Shown in pieces: positions 18,490 through 26,816 of a stretch of 64,000 bases of DNA. Below the pieces are notes generated by a model. That model did no database searches. It worked only from the letters and a program-made list of their open reading frames with translations, and had not been told where the DNA came from. The stretch comes from Micromonospora rifamycinica (GTDB taxonomy: Bacteria > Actinomycetota > Actinomycetes > Mycobacteriales > Micromonosporaceae). Within the stretch, counting starts at the first letter, position 1. Every line of letters begins with the position of its first letter. The stretch spans positions 5,710,001 to 5,774,000 of the forward strand of contig NZ_LT607752.1 in NCBI RefSeq assembly GCF_900090265.1, read 5' to 3'. A program made the position numbers and the translations under genes.

Positions 18490-19521
18490 GTGACGGGCAC
18501 GATCGTCCACATCGGCGGTTACACGGCGGACATGGGTGGACGCGGGGAGGGTATCGTCGCCGCCCGGCGGGATCCGGAGTCGGGAAGGCTGACCCCGCTC
18601 GGCACGGTCGCGGTGACCCCGGCGCCGTCCTTCCTCGTGCGGCATCCCGCCCGGCCGGTGCTGTACGCGGTCAACGAGCTGCCCGAGGGGCAGGTCAGCG
18701 CCTTCGACGTCGACCCCGACGGCGGCCTGACCCCGCTGGGGGTGTGGTCCACCGGGGGCGCCGAGCCGGCCCACCTGGCGGTCGCCCCCGACGGCGGGCA
18801 CCTCTTCGTCGCCAACTACGGCGGGGGCAGCGTCGCCGTCCTGCCGCTGGACGCCCGGGGGGTGCCCGGGGAGCGCACCGACCTGCTGGTCCACCAGGGG
18901 CACGGCCCGGATCCGGAGCGTCAGGAGCAGGCGCACTGCCACATGGTGTCGCCCGACCCCGGCGGCGGCCCGCTGCTCGCCGTCGACCTGGGCACCGATT
19001 CGATCTACCGGTACGACCTGGACGCCGTCACCGGCCGGCTCGTCCCGCGTGATCCCCGGGTACGGACGGTCCCCGGCACCGGCCCCCGTCATCTGGCCCG
19101 GCACCCGGACGGGCGGCGCTGCTGGCTCGCCGGTGAGCTGGACGCGACGGTGACCGCCTACCAGCTGACCGACGAGGCGACGCTGCACCAGCGGGGGCGG
19201 GTGGACGCCAGCGCGCGGACCGGTCACGTCCAGCCGTCGGAGATCCTGGTCGGGCCGGACGGCCGGTTCCTCTACCTGGGCAACCGCGGGGTGGGCACGG
19301 TGGCGGTCTTCGCCCTCGACGGGGAGCTGCCCCGACTGGTCGACGAGGTGGAGACCGGCGGGGAGTGGCCCCGGCACTTCGCGCTGACCGGCGGGCACCT
19401 CTATGTGGCCGACGAGCGGGCTGACATGATCCGGGTGTTTTGGGTCGACCCCGACTCGGGCGTGCCGTCACCGGTGGGCGAGCCGGTGTCCGTTCCCAGC
19501 CCGACCTGCGTGCTGCCCTGA
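18490..19521 (+). CDS. lactonase family beta-propeller protein (6-phosphogluconolactonase-like)
   Basis: A 343-residue seven-bladed beta-propeller of the cycloisomerase/YbhE lactonase family, probably cytosolic. Family stretches include VHIGGYTADMGGRGEG, PSFLVRHPARPVLYAVNE, GGAEPAHLAVAPDGGHLFVA, NYGGGSVAVLPL, GTGPRHLARHPDGR and EWPRHFALTGGHLYVADE. The GTG at 18490 is preferred because GGAGGGTGG at 18477-18485 precedes it; an upstream GTG at 18427 lacks a site. Members include pentose-phosphate-pathway 6-phosphogluconolactonases, but many have other or unknown lactone substrates. It follows the conservon after a 158-base gap. Confidence 0.85.
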   Translation: MTGTIVHIGGYTADMGGRGEGIVAARRDPESGRLTPLGTVAVTPAPSFLVRHPARPVLYAVNELPEGQVSAFDVDPDGGLTPLGVWSTGGAEPAHLAVAPDGGHLFVANYGGGSVAVLPLDARGVPGERTDLLVHQGHGPDPERQEQAHCHMVSPDPGGGPLLAVDLGTDSIYRYDLDAVTGRLVPRDPRVRTVPGTGPRHLARHPDGRRCWLAGELDATVTAYQLTDEATLHQRGRVDASARTGHVQPSEILVGPDGRFLYLGNRGVGTVAVFALDGELPRLVDEVETGGEWPRHFALTGGHLYVADERADMIRVFWVDPDSGVPSPVGEPVSVPSPTCVLP

Positions 19522-19583
19522 CGTACGGCCGTCTGACGTGCGGCCGCCCGGTTTGGACCGGGCCACGTCACGAGATGGCTCGA

Positions 19584-19628
19584 TTACGCAGAGTGCCAAA
19601 TTAGTGATCAACTGTTTCTCCTGCGTAA
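19584..19628. promoter_or_regulatory. 8-bp inverted repeat in the promoter region of the VWA gene
   Basis: TTACGCAG at 19584-19591 and CTGCGTAA at 19621-19628 are perfect inverted copies flanking a locally AT-rich stretch just before the VWA gene (start 19674). This may be an operator or a leader stem. Confidence 0.4.
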
Positions 19629-19673
19629 CTTTCGTCCGAACGGTCATGGCAGAAAGCGAACGAGATACGCAAG

Positions 19674-21443
19674 ATGGTCAGCGTGTCTGGCCGCCATCGC
19701 ATGCGAACAAGTATCCGTGGAGCAGGCGCCGCCGCGGCGGCGACCGCGCTCGTCGTCGTGGTCGGCGGCTCCTGGGTCGGTTACCAGCAGTTGGCCGGAC
19801 CGTCCTGTTCCGGTGAGATCCAGCTCGGCGTGGCCGCCGCGCCCGAGGTCGCCCCGGCCGTCGAGGGGGCGGCGGCCCAGTGGGTGGCCGACGGGGCGGC
19901 GGTCGGTGGCACCTGCATCAAGGTGAACGTCACCGCCTCCGAGCCGGTCGAGGTGGCCGCCGCGGTGGCCAGCAAGCACGGGGCCAGCCTCGCCGGGGTG
20001 GGGCAGGCGAGCGGCACCGCGGTCACCCCCGACGTCTGGATCCCCGACTCGTCGACCTGGCTGCTGCGCCTCAAGAGCGGCGGCGCCACCGCGTTCGCCC
20101 CGGGCAACGGGGCCTCGATCGCCCGCAGCCCGGTCGTGGTGGCCGTGCCGCAGCCGGTGGCCACCACCAAGTTCGGCTGGCCCGACAAGAAGCTCACCTG
20201 GAACGACATGCTGCGGGCCGTCCGCAGCGACAAGCCGCTGCGGGCCGGCATCGTCGAGCCCACCCAGGACGCCGCCGGGCTCTCCGGCCTGCTCTCCCTG
20301 ACCGCCGCCGCCAGTGGTGGTGGCGGCGACGCCCAGCAGGCCACCACGGCCGCCCTGCGGGCGCTGGCCACCGGCCGTTCCGCACTGCGGCAGGACCTGC
20401 TGGCCCGGTTCCCGCGCTCCAACGACCCGACGTCCATCGCCAGCGCGCTCGGTGCCGCCGCGCTCTCCGAGGAAGACGTCATCGCGTACAACAACACCAA
20501 GCCGCCGATCCCGCTGGCCGCGCTCTACCTGGAGCCGTCGCCGATGCCGTTGGACTACCCGTACGCGGTGCTGCCCGGGATCGACCAGGCCAAGTCGTCG
20601 GCCGCGAAGGTGCTCTTCGAACTGCTCACCACGCAGGGCTTCAAGAACCGGCTGGCCGTCCAGTCGTTGCGCGCCCCGGACGGCAACTGGGGTGACGGCT
20701 TCAAGGCCCCGCCGGGTGCGCCGAGCCCGGCCGGTGGCGGTACGGCGGTGCCCCCGTCGGGCGGGACCGCCGCCGGTGGCCTGGACCCGGTGGCCATAGA
20801 CCGTGCGGTCTCCGGCTGGTCGATCGCCACCCAGTCCGGGCGGATGCTCTGCGTCATCGACGTCTCCGGCTCGATGAAGACCCCCGTCCCGTCGGCCAAC
20901 AACGCCAGCCGGGAACAGGTGACCGTGGCGGCGGCCAGCCGGGGCCTGAACCTGTTCGACGACTCCTGGTCGATCGGGCTGTGGACCTTCTCCACCGAGC
21001 TGGTCGGCTCGCGGGACTGGCGGGAGATCGAGCCGATCAACCCGCTCTCCGGCAACCGGGGCAAGCTGGAGCAGGGGCTCGCCGGCATCCGCCCGTCCAG
21101 CGGCGACACCGGCCTGTACGACACCATGCTGGCGGCCTACAAGAACGTCCGGGACGGCTGGGAGCCCGGCCGGGTGAACTCGGTGGTGCTCTTCACCGAC
21201 GGCAAGAACGAGGACAAGAACGGCATCTCGCAGTCCGCTCTGGTCAGTCGGCTCAAGGAGCTCAACGACCCGGAGCGGCCGGTGCAGGTGGTCATTATCG
21301 GTATCGGTAGCGAGGTCTCCAAGACCGAACTCCAATCGATCACCAACGTCACCGGTGGCGGCGCGTTCGTCACCGAGGACCCGTCCAAGATCGGTGACAT
21401 CTTCCTGAAGGCCATCGCGTTGCGTCCTAACGCACCCCGCTGA
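19674..21443 (+). CDS. membrane-anchored solute-binding and VWA domain protein
   Basis: A 589-residue extracytoplasmic protein. A basic N-terminus and hydrophobic segment (about 14-32) form a signal anchor. An extracellular solute-binding-type domain follows (about 40-360), with CSGEIQLGVAAAPEVAP and SPVVVAVPQP, and then a Pro/Gly linker. The C-terminal von Willebrand factor A domain (about 388-580) has an intact metal-ion-dependent adhesion site: DVSGS near 394, a Thr in DTGLYD and VLFTDG near 507. The combination suggests protein or ligand adhesion at the cell surface; the ligand is unknown. It lies directly upstream of an exopolysaccharide priming transferase, but a 218-base gap with its own signals suggests separate transcription. 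Confidence 0.88.
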   Translation: MVSVSGRHRMRTSIRGAGAAAAATALVVVVGGSWVGYQQLAGPSCSGEIQLGVAAAPEVAPAVEGAAAQWVADGAAVGGTCIKVNVTASEPVEVAAAVASKHGASLAGVGQASGTAVTPDVWIPDSSTWLLRLKSGGATAFAPGNGASIARSPVVVAVPQPVATTKFGWPDKKLTWNDMLRAVRSDKPLRAGIVEPTQDAAGLSGLLSLTAAASGGGGDAQQATTAALRALATGRSALRQDLLARFPRSNDPTSIASALGAAALSEEDVIAYNNTKPPIPLAALYLEPSPMPLDYPYAVLPGIDQAKSSAAKVLFELLTTQGFKNRLAVQSLRAPDGNWGDGFKAPPGAPSPAGGGTAVPPSGGTAAGGLDPVAIDRAVSGWSIATQSGRMLCVIDVSGSMKTPVPSANNASREQVTVAAASRGLNLFDDSWSIGLWTFSTELVGSRDWREIEPINPLSGNRGKLEQGLAGIRPSSGDTGLYDTMLAAYKNVRDGWEPGRVNSVVLFTDGKNEDKNGISQSALVSRLKELNDPERPVQVVIIGIGSEVSKTELQSITNVTGGGAFVTEDPSKIGDIFLKAIALRPNAPR

Positions 21444-21553
21444 GCCCTTGCACAGTGCACATAGGCCACCGCATTCGGTGAGAATTGGTGCGGCGGTGGG
21501 ATTTCTCCACCTCGGCGGCGAAAGAAAACTGACAGTAATGCGTCCGAAGCAAT

Positions 21554-21623
21554 AGGTGAGCATCATTGTGGGGCAGGATGTCGGGAGCGCTCCGGCCGGC
21601 GGCCCTCTCCAGAGGTGAGCATC
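21554..21623. promoter_or_regulatory. direct repeats and GGAGCGCTCC palindrome before the exopolysaccharide gene
   Basis: AGGTGAGCATC occurs at 21554-21564 and again at 21613-21623. Between them GGAGCGCTCC (21584-21593) is a perfect palindrome that shares the 11-base core of the CebR-type operator but not its outer bases. These lie within 110 bases of the glycosyltransferase start and are candidates for regulatory sites. Confidence 0.4.
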
Positions 21624-21661
21624 GGGCTCGGAGCCGACCAGTGTGATGTGGGGGAGGTTGG

Positions 21662-23149
21662 GTGACCTCGGCGACGCTGTCCACGCCTGTCCGCACCCCG
21701 TCGTCGGCGCCCGGTGGCCGGTCGACGGGTACCCGGTCCCGGGTGAGCCAACGGAGCTACGTACGAACGCTGGTGGTGCTGGACACCGCCGTGCTGTCGT
21801 TCGCCGTCCTCGCCGGCTACGCCACCCGGTTCGGCGACGCGGTGCCGCGCGGCTCCGAGATCCCGTACGTGCTGGTCGCGCCGGCCCTGGTGCTGGTCTG
21901 GCTGATCTCGCTGAAGGCGCTGCGCTGCTACGACGACCGGGTGCTCGGCTACGGCGCGGACGAGTACCGCCGGGTCAGCGGGGCCAGTTTGCGACTGGCC
22001 GGCGGGGTGGCCATCGCCGGCTACATCTTCGACGTCGGGGTCTCCCGGGGCTTCCTCGGCATCTCCTTCGCCGTCGGCACGGTGGGCCTGGTGGCCACCC
22101 GGTTCGCCGCTCGCAAGGCACTGCACCGGGCCCGCTGCCGGGGCGACGGTTGGTCCCGCCGGGTCCTGGTGGTGGGGGACACCGCGCACGTGCTGGAGCT
22201 GGTGCACACCCTGCGGCGGGAGCCCTACGCCGGCTACGCCGTGGTCGGCGCGTGCATCCCCGACGCCCTGCTCGCCCCGGTGCCGCAGCGGCTCAGCGAC
22301 GTACCGGTGGTGGGCTCCCTGCGGGGCATCCCGGAGGCGGCCTGCGCGATCGGCGCGGACACCGTGGCGGTCACCGCGTCCGGTGAGCTGACCGCGACCC
22401 GGCTGCGCCGGCTGGGCTGGCAGTTGGAGGGCACCGGAATCGACCTGGTCGTCGCGCCCGCCCTCACCGACGTCGCCGGTCCCCGGATCCACACCCGGCC
22501 GGTGGCCGGTCTGCCGCTGATCCACGTCGAGGCGCCCGAGTTCCGGGGTGCCCGCAAGGTGGTCAAGGAGTTCGTCGACCGGTCCGCCGCCGCGCTGGCG
22601 CTGGCGCTGCTGCTGCCGCTGGTGGCGGTGATCGCGCTGGCCGTCAAGCTGGACAGCCGGGGGCCGGTGCTGTTCCGGCAGACCCGGGTGGGGCAGGGCG
22701 GCCGGGAGTTCGGGGTGCTGAAGTTCCGCACCATGGTGGTCAACGCCGACGCCCTCCTCGCCGAGCTGGTCGCCCGCAACGAGACCAACGGGCTGATGTT
22801 CAAGATGCGCGACGACCCGCGGGTCACCCGGATCGGGCGGCTGCTGCGCAAGTGGTCGCTCGACGAGCTGCCCCAACTGGTCAACGTGTTGCTCGGTCAG
22901 ATGAGCCTGGTCGGCCCCCGCCCGCCGCTGCCCTCCGAGGTGGCCCGCTACGACGGCGACGTGGCCCGCCGGCTGCTGGTCAAGCCCGGCATGACCGGCC
23001 TCTGGCAGGTCAGTGGCCGGTCCGACCTGAGCTGGGAGGACGGCATCCGGCTGGATCTCTACTACGTGGAGAACTGGTCGCTCGCCGCCGACCTGACCAT
23101 CCTGTGGAAGACCTTCGGCGCGGTGCTGCGGGGCCGCGGGGCCTACTGA
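21662..23149 (+). CDS. exopolysaccharide polyprenyl glycosylphosphotransferase
   Basis: Integral membrane enzyme that starts exopolysaccharide synthesis by transferring a sugar-1-phosphate onto undecaprenyl phosphate. The 495-residue protein has four to five N-terminal membrane helices, a nucleotide-binding-like central domain (VLVVGDTAHVLELVHTLR) and the C-terminal bacterial sugar transferase domain (about 300-495). In that domain the re-entrant helix region is followed by VLKFRTM, DELPQLVNVLLGQMSLVGPRP and KPGMTGLWQVSGR. GTG at 21662 follows GGGGGAGG. The domain order is that of WbaP/CpsE-type priming enzymes. No other polysaccharide gene is adjacent, so it acts as an isolated initiator here. 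Confidence 0.92.
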   Translation: MTSATLSTPVRTPSSAPGGRSTGTRSRVSQRSYVRTLVVLDTAVLSFAVLAGYATRFGDAVPRGSEIPYVLVAPALVLVWLISLKALRCYDDRVLGYGADEYRRVSGASLRLAGGVAIAGYIFDVGVSRGFLGISFAVGTVGLVATRFAARKALHRARCRGDGWSRRVLVVGDTAHVLELVHTLRREPYAGYAVVGACIPDALLAPVPQRLSDVPVVGSLRGIPEAACAIGADTVAVTASGELTATRLRRLGWQLEGTGIDLVVAPALTDVAGPRIHTRPVAGLPLIHVEAPEFRGARKVVKEFVDRSAAALALALLLPLVAVIALAVKLDSRGPVLFRQTRVGQGGREFGVLKFRTMVVNADALLAELVARNETNGLMFKMRDDPRVTRIGRLLRKWSLDELPQLVNVLLGQMSLVGPRPPLPSEVARYDGDVARRLLVKPGMTGLWQVSGRSDLSWEDGIRLDLYYVENWSLAADLTILWKTFGAVLRGRGAY

Positions 23150-23166
23150 CCCCCGCCCCCGCCGCC

Positions 23167-23240
23167 CGGCGTCGGACCGGCCTTGTCCGGCGTCGGACCC
23201 GGCCCGGCCCGGCGTCGGAGCGACCCCGCCCGGCGTCGGA
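23167..23240. repeat. 21-bp tandem repeat, four copies
   Basis: CGGCGTCGGA recurs at 23167, 23188, 23210 and 23231 between the stops of the convergent glycosyltransferase and phosphatase genes. It replaces the usual terminator hairpin here. Confidence 0.65.
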
Positions 23241-23260
23241 CCGGACCCGCCCGGACCGGT

Positions 23261-24394
23261 TCACGGCTGCGGGCCGGTCCAGTCCAGGCAGACCACCACC
23301 GCGTCGTCGATCAGGTCACCGGCGACGAAGGCGCGCAGGTCGCCGATGAGCGAGCGGACCGCGTCCAACGGCGTCATCGGGCCGGTCCGCCGTAGGAAAC
23401 GGTCCAGCGCCGTCTCCCCGTAGCGGACGTGCTGGTCGGTCGCGTCGATCACACCGTCGCTGAGCACGAAGAGCCGGTCGTCACGGCGCAGGTCGAAGCG
23501 CTGCGCCCGGTAGTCGGTGTCCTCGAACATGCCCAGCGGGAACTGCTTGTCCAGCGTCTGCTCGCTGACCTCGCCGCCCCGCAGCAGCACCAGCCTCGGC
23601 GAGCCGGCGTCCACCACCGTCAACACCCCGGAGGCCAGGTCCAGCTCCATCACCAGGGCGGACAGGTGCTGCTCGCCCCGGTGCAGGGCGTAGATCGCCT
23701 GGTCGGCCAGGGCAACCTGGTCGGCGAGGTCGAGCCCGCCCCGGCGCGCGTTGCGCAGGGCGTGGGTGGCCAGTGCGGTGAGCATCGAGGCGGCCACCCC
23801 CTCACCCGTGCCGTTGATGGTCGACAACCACAACCGGTCACCGTCGTCGGACCAGTCGAAGCTGTCCCCGCGCACCGCGTACGCCGGTTCGAGCTGGCCG
23901 GCGAGGCGGAACGAGGGCCGGTCCCGACTGCGCCCCGGCAGCAGCTCCCACTGCATCTCGGCGGCCAGGGTGAGCCGGCGGGCTCGGCGGGAGGCGCGGT
24001 AGACGTCGGTGCCGGCGGTGACCGCGGCCAGCTCGTGCCCCAGGGCGGTGGCGATGCGGGTCAGCTCCCCGACGGTCGTCCGGTCGTCCGGCACCGGGCT
24101 CAACCGCAGCACTCCGCGCCGTTCACCCCGCATCCCGACCGGGAACCAGCCGGTGCCGTCGACGAGCACCGGCTGCTGGTGGTCGAAGCAGCGCCAGGCC
24201 GGGTGGCCGGGTGCGGTCAGCGGCTCGCCGTCCCCGAGCGGCAGCAGCACCGACAGCCGGTAGTCGACCTGGAACAGCTCCACCCCGGTGATCCGGTGGG
24301 ACCGTGCCAGCTCGTCGGCGAGCCGGTCCAGCAACAGGTCCGCCGGTGCCTCGGTCAGCACCCGGCGGGCCTGGGCCTCGCCTCCGCTGGTCAT
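23261..24394 (-). CDS. SpoIIE/PP2C-type phosphatase domain protein, possibly degenerate
   Basis: A 377-residue protein with an N-terminal GAF-like sensor half (about 1-160) and a C-terminal SpoIIE/PP2C domain (about 165-375), related to regulators that dephosphorylate anti-anti-sigma factors. The motif RLFVLSDGVIDA and the ending DLIDDAVVVCLDW carry the later metal-binding Asp residues. The first metal site, normally GDVxGKG, reads INGTGEG, so the usual Asp is Asn; activity may be lost or altered. The ATG at 24394 has AGGAGG upstream. It is divergent from the MarR gene, 54 bases away, and probably shares its control region. Confidence 0.8.
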   Translation of the reverse strand: MTSGGEAQARRVLTEAPADLLLDRLADELARSHRITGVELFQVDYRLSVLLPLGDGEPLTAPGHPAWRCFDHQQPVLVDGTGWFPVGMRGERRGVLRLSPVPDDRTTVGELTRIATALGHELAAVTAGTDVYRASRRARRLTLAAEMQWELLPGRSRDRPSFRLAGQLEPAYAVRGDSFDWSDDGDRLWLSTINGTGEGVAASMLTALATHALRNARRGGLDLADQVALADQAIYALHRGEQHLSALVMELDLASGVLTVVDAGSPRLVLLRGGEVSEQTLDKQFPLGMFEDTDYRAQRFDLRRDDRLFVLSDGVIDATDQHVRYGETALDRFLRRTGPMTPLDAVRSLIGDLRAFVAGDLIDDAVVVCLDWTGPQP

Positions 24395-24416
24395 CACGCC
24401 TCCTGACAGCGTAGAT

Positions 24417-24438
24417 CCCCTGGTAAGGGGGGTAGTCT
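24417..24438. promoter_or_regulatory. putative MarR operator and promoter
   Basis: CCCCTGGTAAGGGG at 24417-24430 is an inverted repeat in the 54-base gap between divergent genes. TAGTCT at 24433-24438 is a -10-like hexamer ten bases before the MarR ATG. Autoregulation by MarR is inferred. Confidence 0.45.
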
Positions 24439-24448
24439 CAAGCTCACC

Positions 24449-25000
24449 ATGGCCGAAGAAAATGGTCCGCACGGACCAGACGTGAGTATGGTCGCCGAGC
24501 TGGACGCCGCGACGGGAGCCCTGCTGTCCGTCTGGGAGGCGGCCCGGGAGAGCACCACCAGCCGGCTGTCCAGCGCGCAGCTGCGCGCCGTCATGGCGGT
24601 CGAACGGCACGACGGGATCAACCTGCGCCGGCTCGCCACCCTGCTGGACATGCTGCTCTCGTCGGCGAGCCGGCTCTGCGACCGGTTGGTCGCCGCCGGC
24701 ATGTTGGAGCGGGAGCCGGGTCGGGTGGACCGGCGGGAGATCGCCCTGCACCTGACCCCGGAGGCGGCTCGCCTCCTCGCCGAGCTGCGCCGGGACCGCC
24801 GGCAGCGGCTCGCCGAGGTGCTGGCCGAGATGAGCGGCGAGGGACGACAGGCGTTGCTGCACGGTCTGGTGGAGTTCGACCGGGTGGCGCGGGCGCGCAA
24901 GCGGGGCACCGGCCCGGTGGCCGACTTCCGGGCGGCGGCGTCCCCGCCGGTCCGTCCCCGCCGTTCCCCGGACGGCCCGTCGGCGGTCCGCTCGGCCTGA
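24449..25000 (+). CDS. MarR family transcriptional regulator
   Basis: A 183-residue DNA-binding protein with a winged helix-turn-helix core (about 35-115): AQLRAVMAVERHDGINLRRL, then MLLSSASRLCDRLVAAGMLE as the recognition helix region, and a wing ending REIALHLTPEAARLLAELR. A C-terminal dimerisation helix and a basic Pro-rich tail follow. There is no classical ribosome binding site; a TAGTCT hexamer ten bases upstream suggests a very short or absent leader. Its position between two SpoIIE-type phosphatases suggests it controls this stress-signalling cluster. Confidence 0.85.
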   Translation: MAEENGPHGPDVSMVAELDAATGALLSVWEAARESTTSRLSSAQLRAVMAVERHDGINLRRLATLLDMLLSSASRLCDRLVAAGMLEREPGRVDRREIALHLTPEAARLLAELRRDRRQRLAEVLAEMSGEGRQALLHGLVEFDRVARARKRGTGPVADFRAAASPPVRPRRSPDGPSAVRSA

Positions 25001-25015
25001 CCCCGACGGAGCCGG

Positions 25016-26689
25016 TCAGGCACCGTCGGCCGCGCAGATGGCCAGCATCGCGATGTCGTCGTGGCTCTCTCCGCCCAGCCACTCGTCGACCAGGCGCAAC
25101 AGCCGGTCGACCACGGTGCCGGGCGGCAGCCCGGAGAGGGTGGCGAGCGCCCGGCGCAACCGGTGCTCACCGAACATCTCGACCGCCGCCGCGCCGCCGC
25201 GGGCCTCGGTCACCCCGTCGGTGTACGCCAACAGCAGCTCCCCCGGGGCGAGCCGGACCTCGGCCTGGGCGAAAGTCGCCGAGGCGAACGCCCCGATCGG
25301 CATCCCGCCCACCCGGACCTCGACCACGCTCCCGTCGGCGCGCACCACCAGCGGGGACGGGTGCCCACCACCGGCGACGCGGACCAGCACACCACCGCCG
25401 GGCTCCGGCTCGGTGGTACCCAGCAGCAGGGTGGTGAACTGCCCGCGCCGGGCGGTGTCGGGGAAGTCGAACAGCGCCCGGTTGAGCAGTTCGACGAGTT
25501 CCCGGGGGCGCTGCTCGACCAGCCGCAGGGTCTGCAACGACTGGCGGACCCGCCCGGTGAGCACGGCCGCGCCGACCCCCTTGCCGCAGACGTCCCCGAG
25601 GGCGAACAGCGCGCCGCTGGCGGTGGGGAAGACCTCGTAGAAGTCGCCGCCGATCCGCAGGGTGTCCCCGGCGGCCCGGTAACCGCCGGCGAGGGTGACC
25701 CCCGGCACCCGGGGCAGCCGCGGCGGCAGCAGGCTGTGCTGGAGCACCCTGGCCAGGTGCGCCTGCTCGCCGTAGAGCTCGGCGGCGGCGATCGCCGACC
25801 CGGCGCGGGCGGTGAACTCCCTGACCAGGCCGATGTCGCGCTGGTCGAAGCCGGCCCGGTCCGCCCGGCGGACCAAAAGCAACGCGCCGACCGGCCCGCC
25901 GGCGCTGGGCATCGGGGCGACGAGTACGGCGTCGGGGCGGCCGAAGGTCGTCGGCAGCACGGTGCCCAGCGCCGCCGGGTCGGTGTCGAGCCAGGGAGCA
26001 CCGGTGGTCTCGCCCCCGAGCGCCTCGCCGAGCCGGGGGACCGCACCGGCCAGCTCCGCGCCGCCGGAGACCTCGACCGGGCCGGGTTCGCCGTCGGTGT
26101 ACCGGAGCCAGCTCGGCGGGTCTCCGCTGGCGTGCGGAGGGCGGTGCACGACCAGTGCGGCGTCTGCCAGGTAGGGCACCGGCAGGGTGACCACGGCCTG
26201 CAGCGTCTGCTCCCGGTGCAGGGAGAGGCCGAGCCTGCTGCCGGCGCGGGCCAGGAATGCGGTGCGGTGCCGTTCGGCGAGCAGCGCGTCGGCACGGGCC
26301 TGGTCGTCGGTGACGTCCCGCACGTACCAGGCGTAGCCACCGGCGGCCAGGGGGCGGCAGGTGCCCCGTAACCGGCGGCCGTGGTGCTCGGCGTCGAACG
26401 TCCCGGTGCCCTGGGCGACCGCCCGGGCGAGTGCCGGCACGCCGCCACGGGCCAGGTCGGTGCCGGAAGGCAGCTCCGGGAGCAGCCGTCCGGCCATCGC
26501 GTTGGTCAGGGTGACCCGGCCGGCGTGGTCGGTGGTGAGCACCGCCTCGGCGAGGCCGTCGAGCAGCTCACGGGCGAGTTGCGGGTCGTTCGGTGCCGGT
26601 CGGCCCGGTGGCGGGTCGGCCGGCGTACGCGCCGCCCGGGCGGCTGCGCTCACCGGATCGGCGGACCCGTCCCGGTGGGTCGCCGTCAC
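25016..26689 (-). CDS. PAS-GAF-SpoIIE phosphatase
   Basis: Cytoplasmic signalling phosphatase of about 557 residues. A PAS domain (about 35-135, LLDGLAEAVLTTDHAGRVTL) is followed by a GAF domain (about 150-310) and a SpoIIE/PP2C serine phosphatase domain (about 335-555). Metal-binding motifs are intact: ALGDVCGKGVGAAVL and LLAYTDGVTEARGG, ending GESHDDIAMLAI. Such proteins dephosphorylate anti-anti-sigma factors in response to signals read by PAS and GAF. The start is uncertain: the open frame runs to 26905 into the upstream ROK gene, and GTG 26689 is the first start clear of it, without a strong ribosome binding site. Convergent with the MarR gene, 15 bases apart. Confidence 0.85.
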   Translation of the reverse strand: MTATHRDGSADPVSAAARAARTPADPPPGRPAPNDPQLARELLDGLAEAVLTTDHAGRVTLTNAMAGRLLPELPSGTDLARGGVPALARAVAQGTGTFDAEHHGRRLRGTCRPLAAGGYAWYVRDVTDDQARADALLAERHRTAFLARAGSRLGLSLHREQTLQAVVTLPVPYLADAALVVHRPPHASGDPPSWLRYTDGEPGPVEVSGGAELAGAVPRLGEALGGETTGAPWLDTDPAALGTVLPTTFGRPDAVLVAPMPSAGGPVGALLLVRRADRAGFDQRDIGLVREFTARAGSAIAAAELYGEQAHLARVLQHSLLPPRLPRVPGVTLAGGYRAAGDTLRIGGDFYEVFPTASGALFALGDVCGKGVGAAVLTGRVRQSLQTLRLVEQRPRELVELLNRALFDFPDTARRGQFTTLLLGTTEPEPGGGVLVRVAGGGHPSPLVVRADGSVVEVRVGGMPIGAFASATFAQAEVRLAPGELLLAYTDGVTEARGGAAAVEMFGEHRLRRALATLSGLPPGTVVDRLLRLVDEWLGGESHDDIAMLAICAADGA

Positions 26690-26816
26690 CGCCGGTGGCC
26701 GGGCGCGTCGGCCTGTCGACCTTTGCGCATGCTGGAAGTGCTCTCCTCGGTGGAAAACCGTTGCCGGAGGGAAAGCGTACCGAGGCGGGGCGACGATCGC
26801 CCAGCACCCGGTGGGT

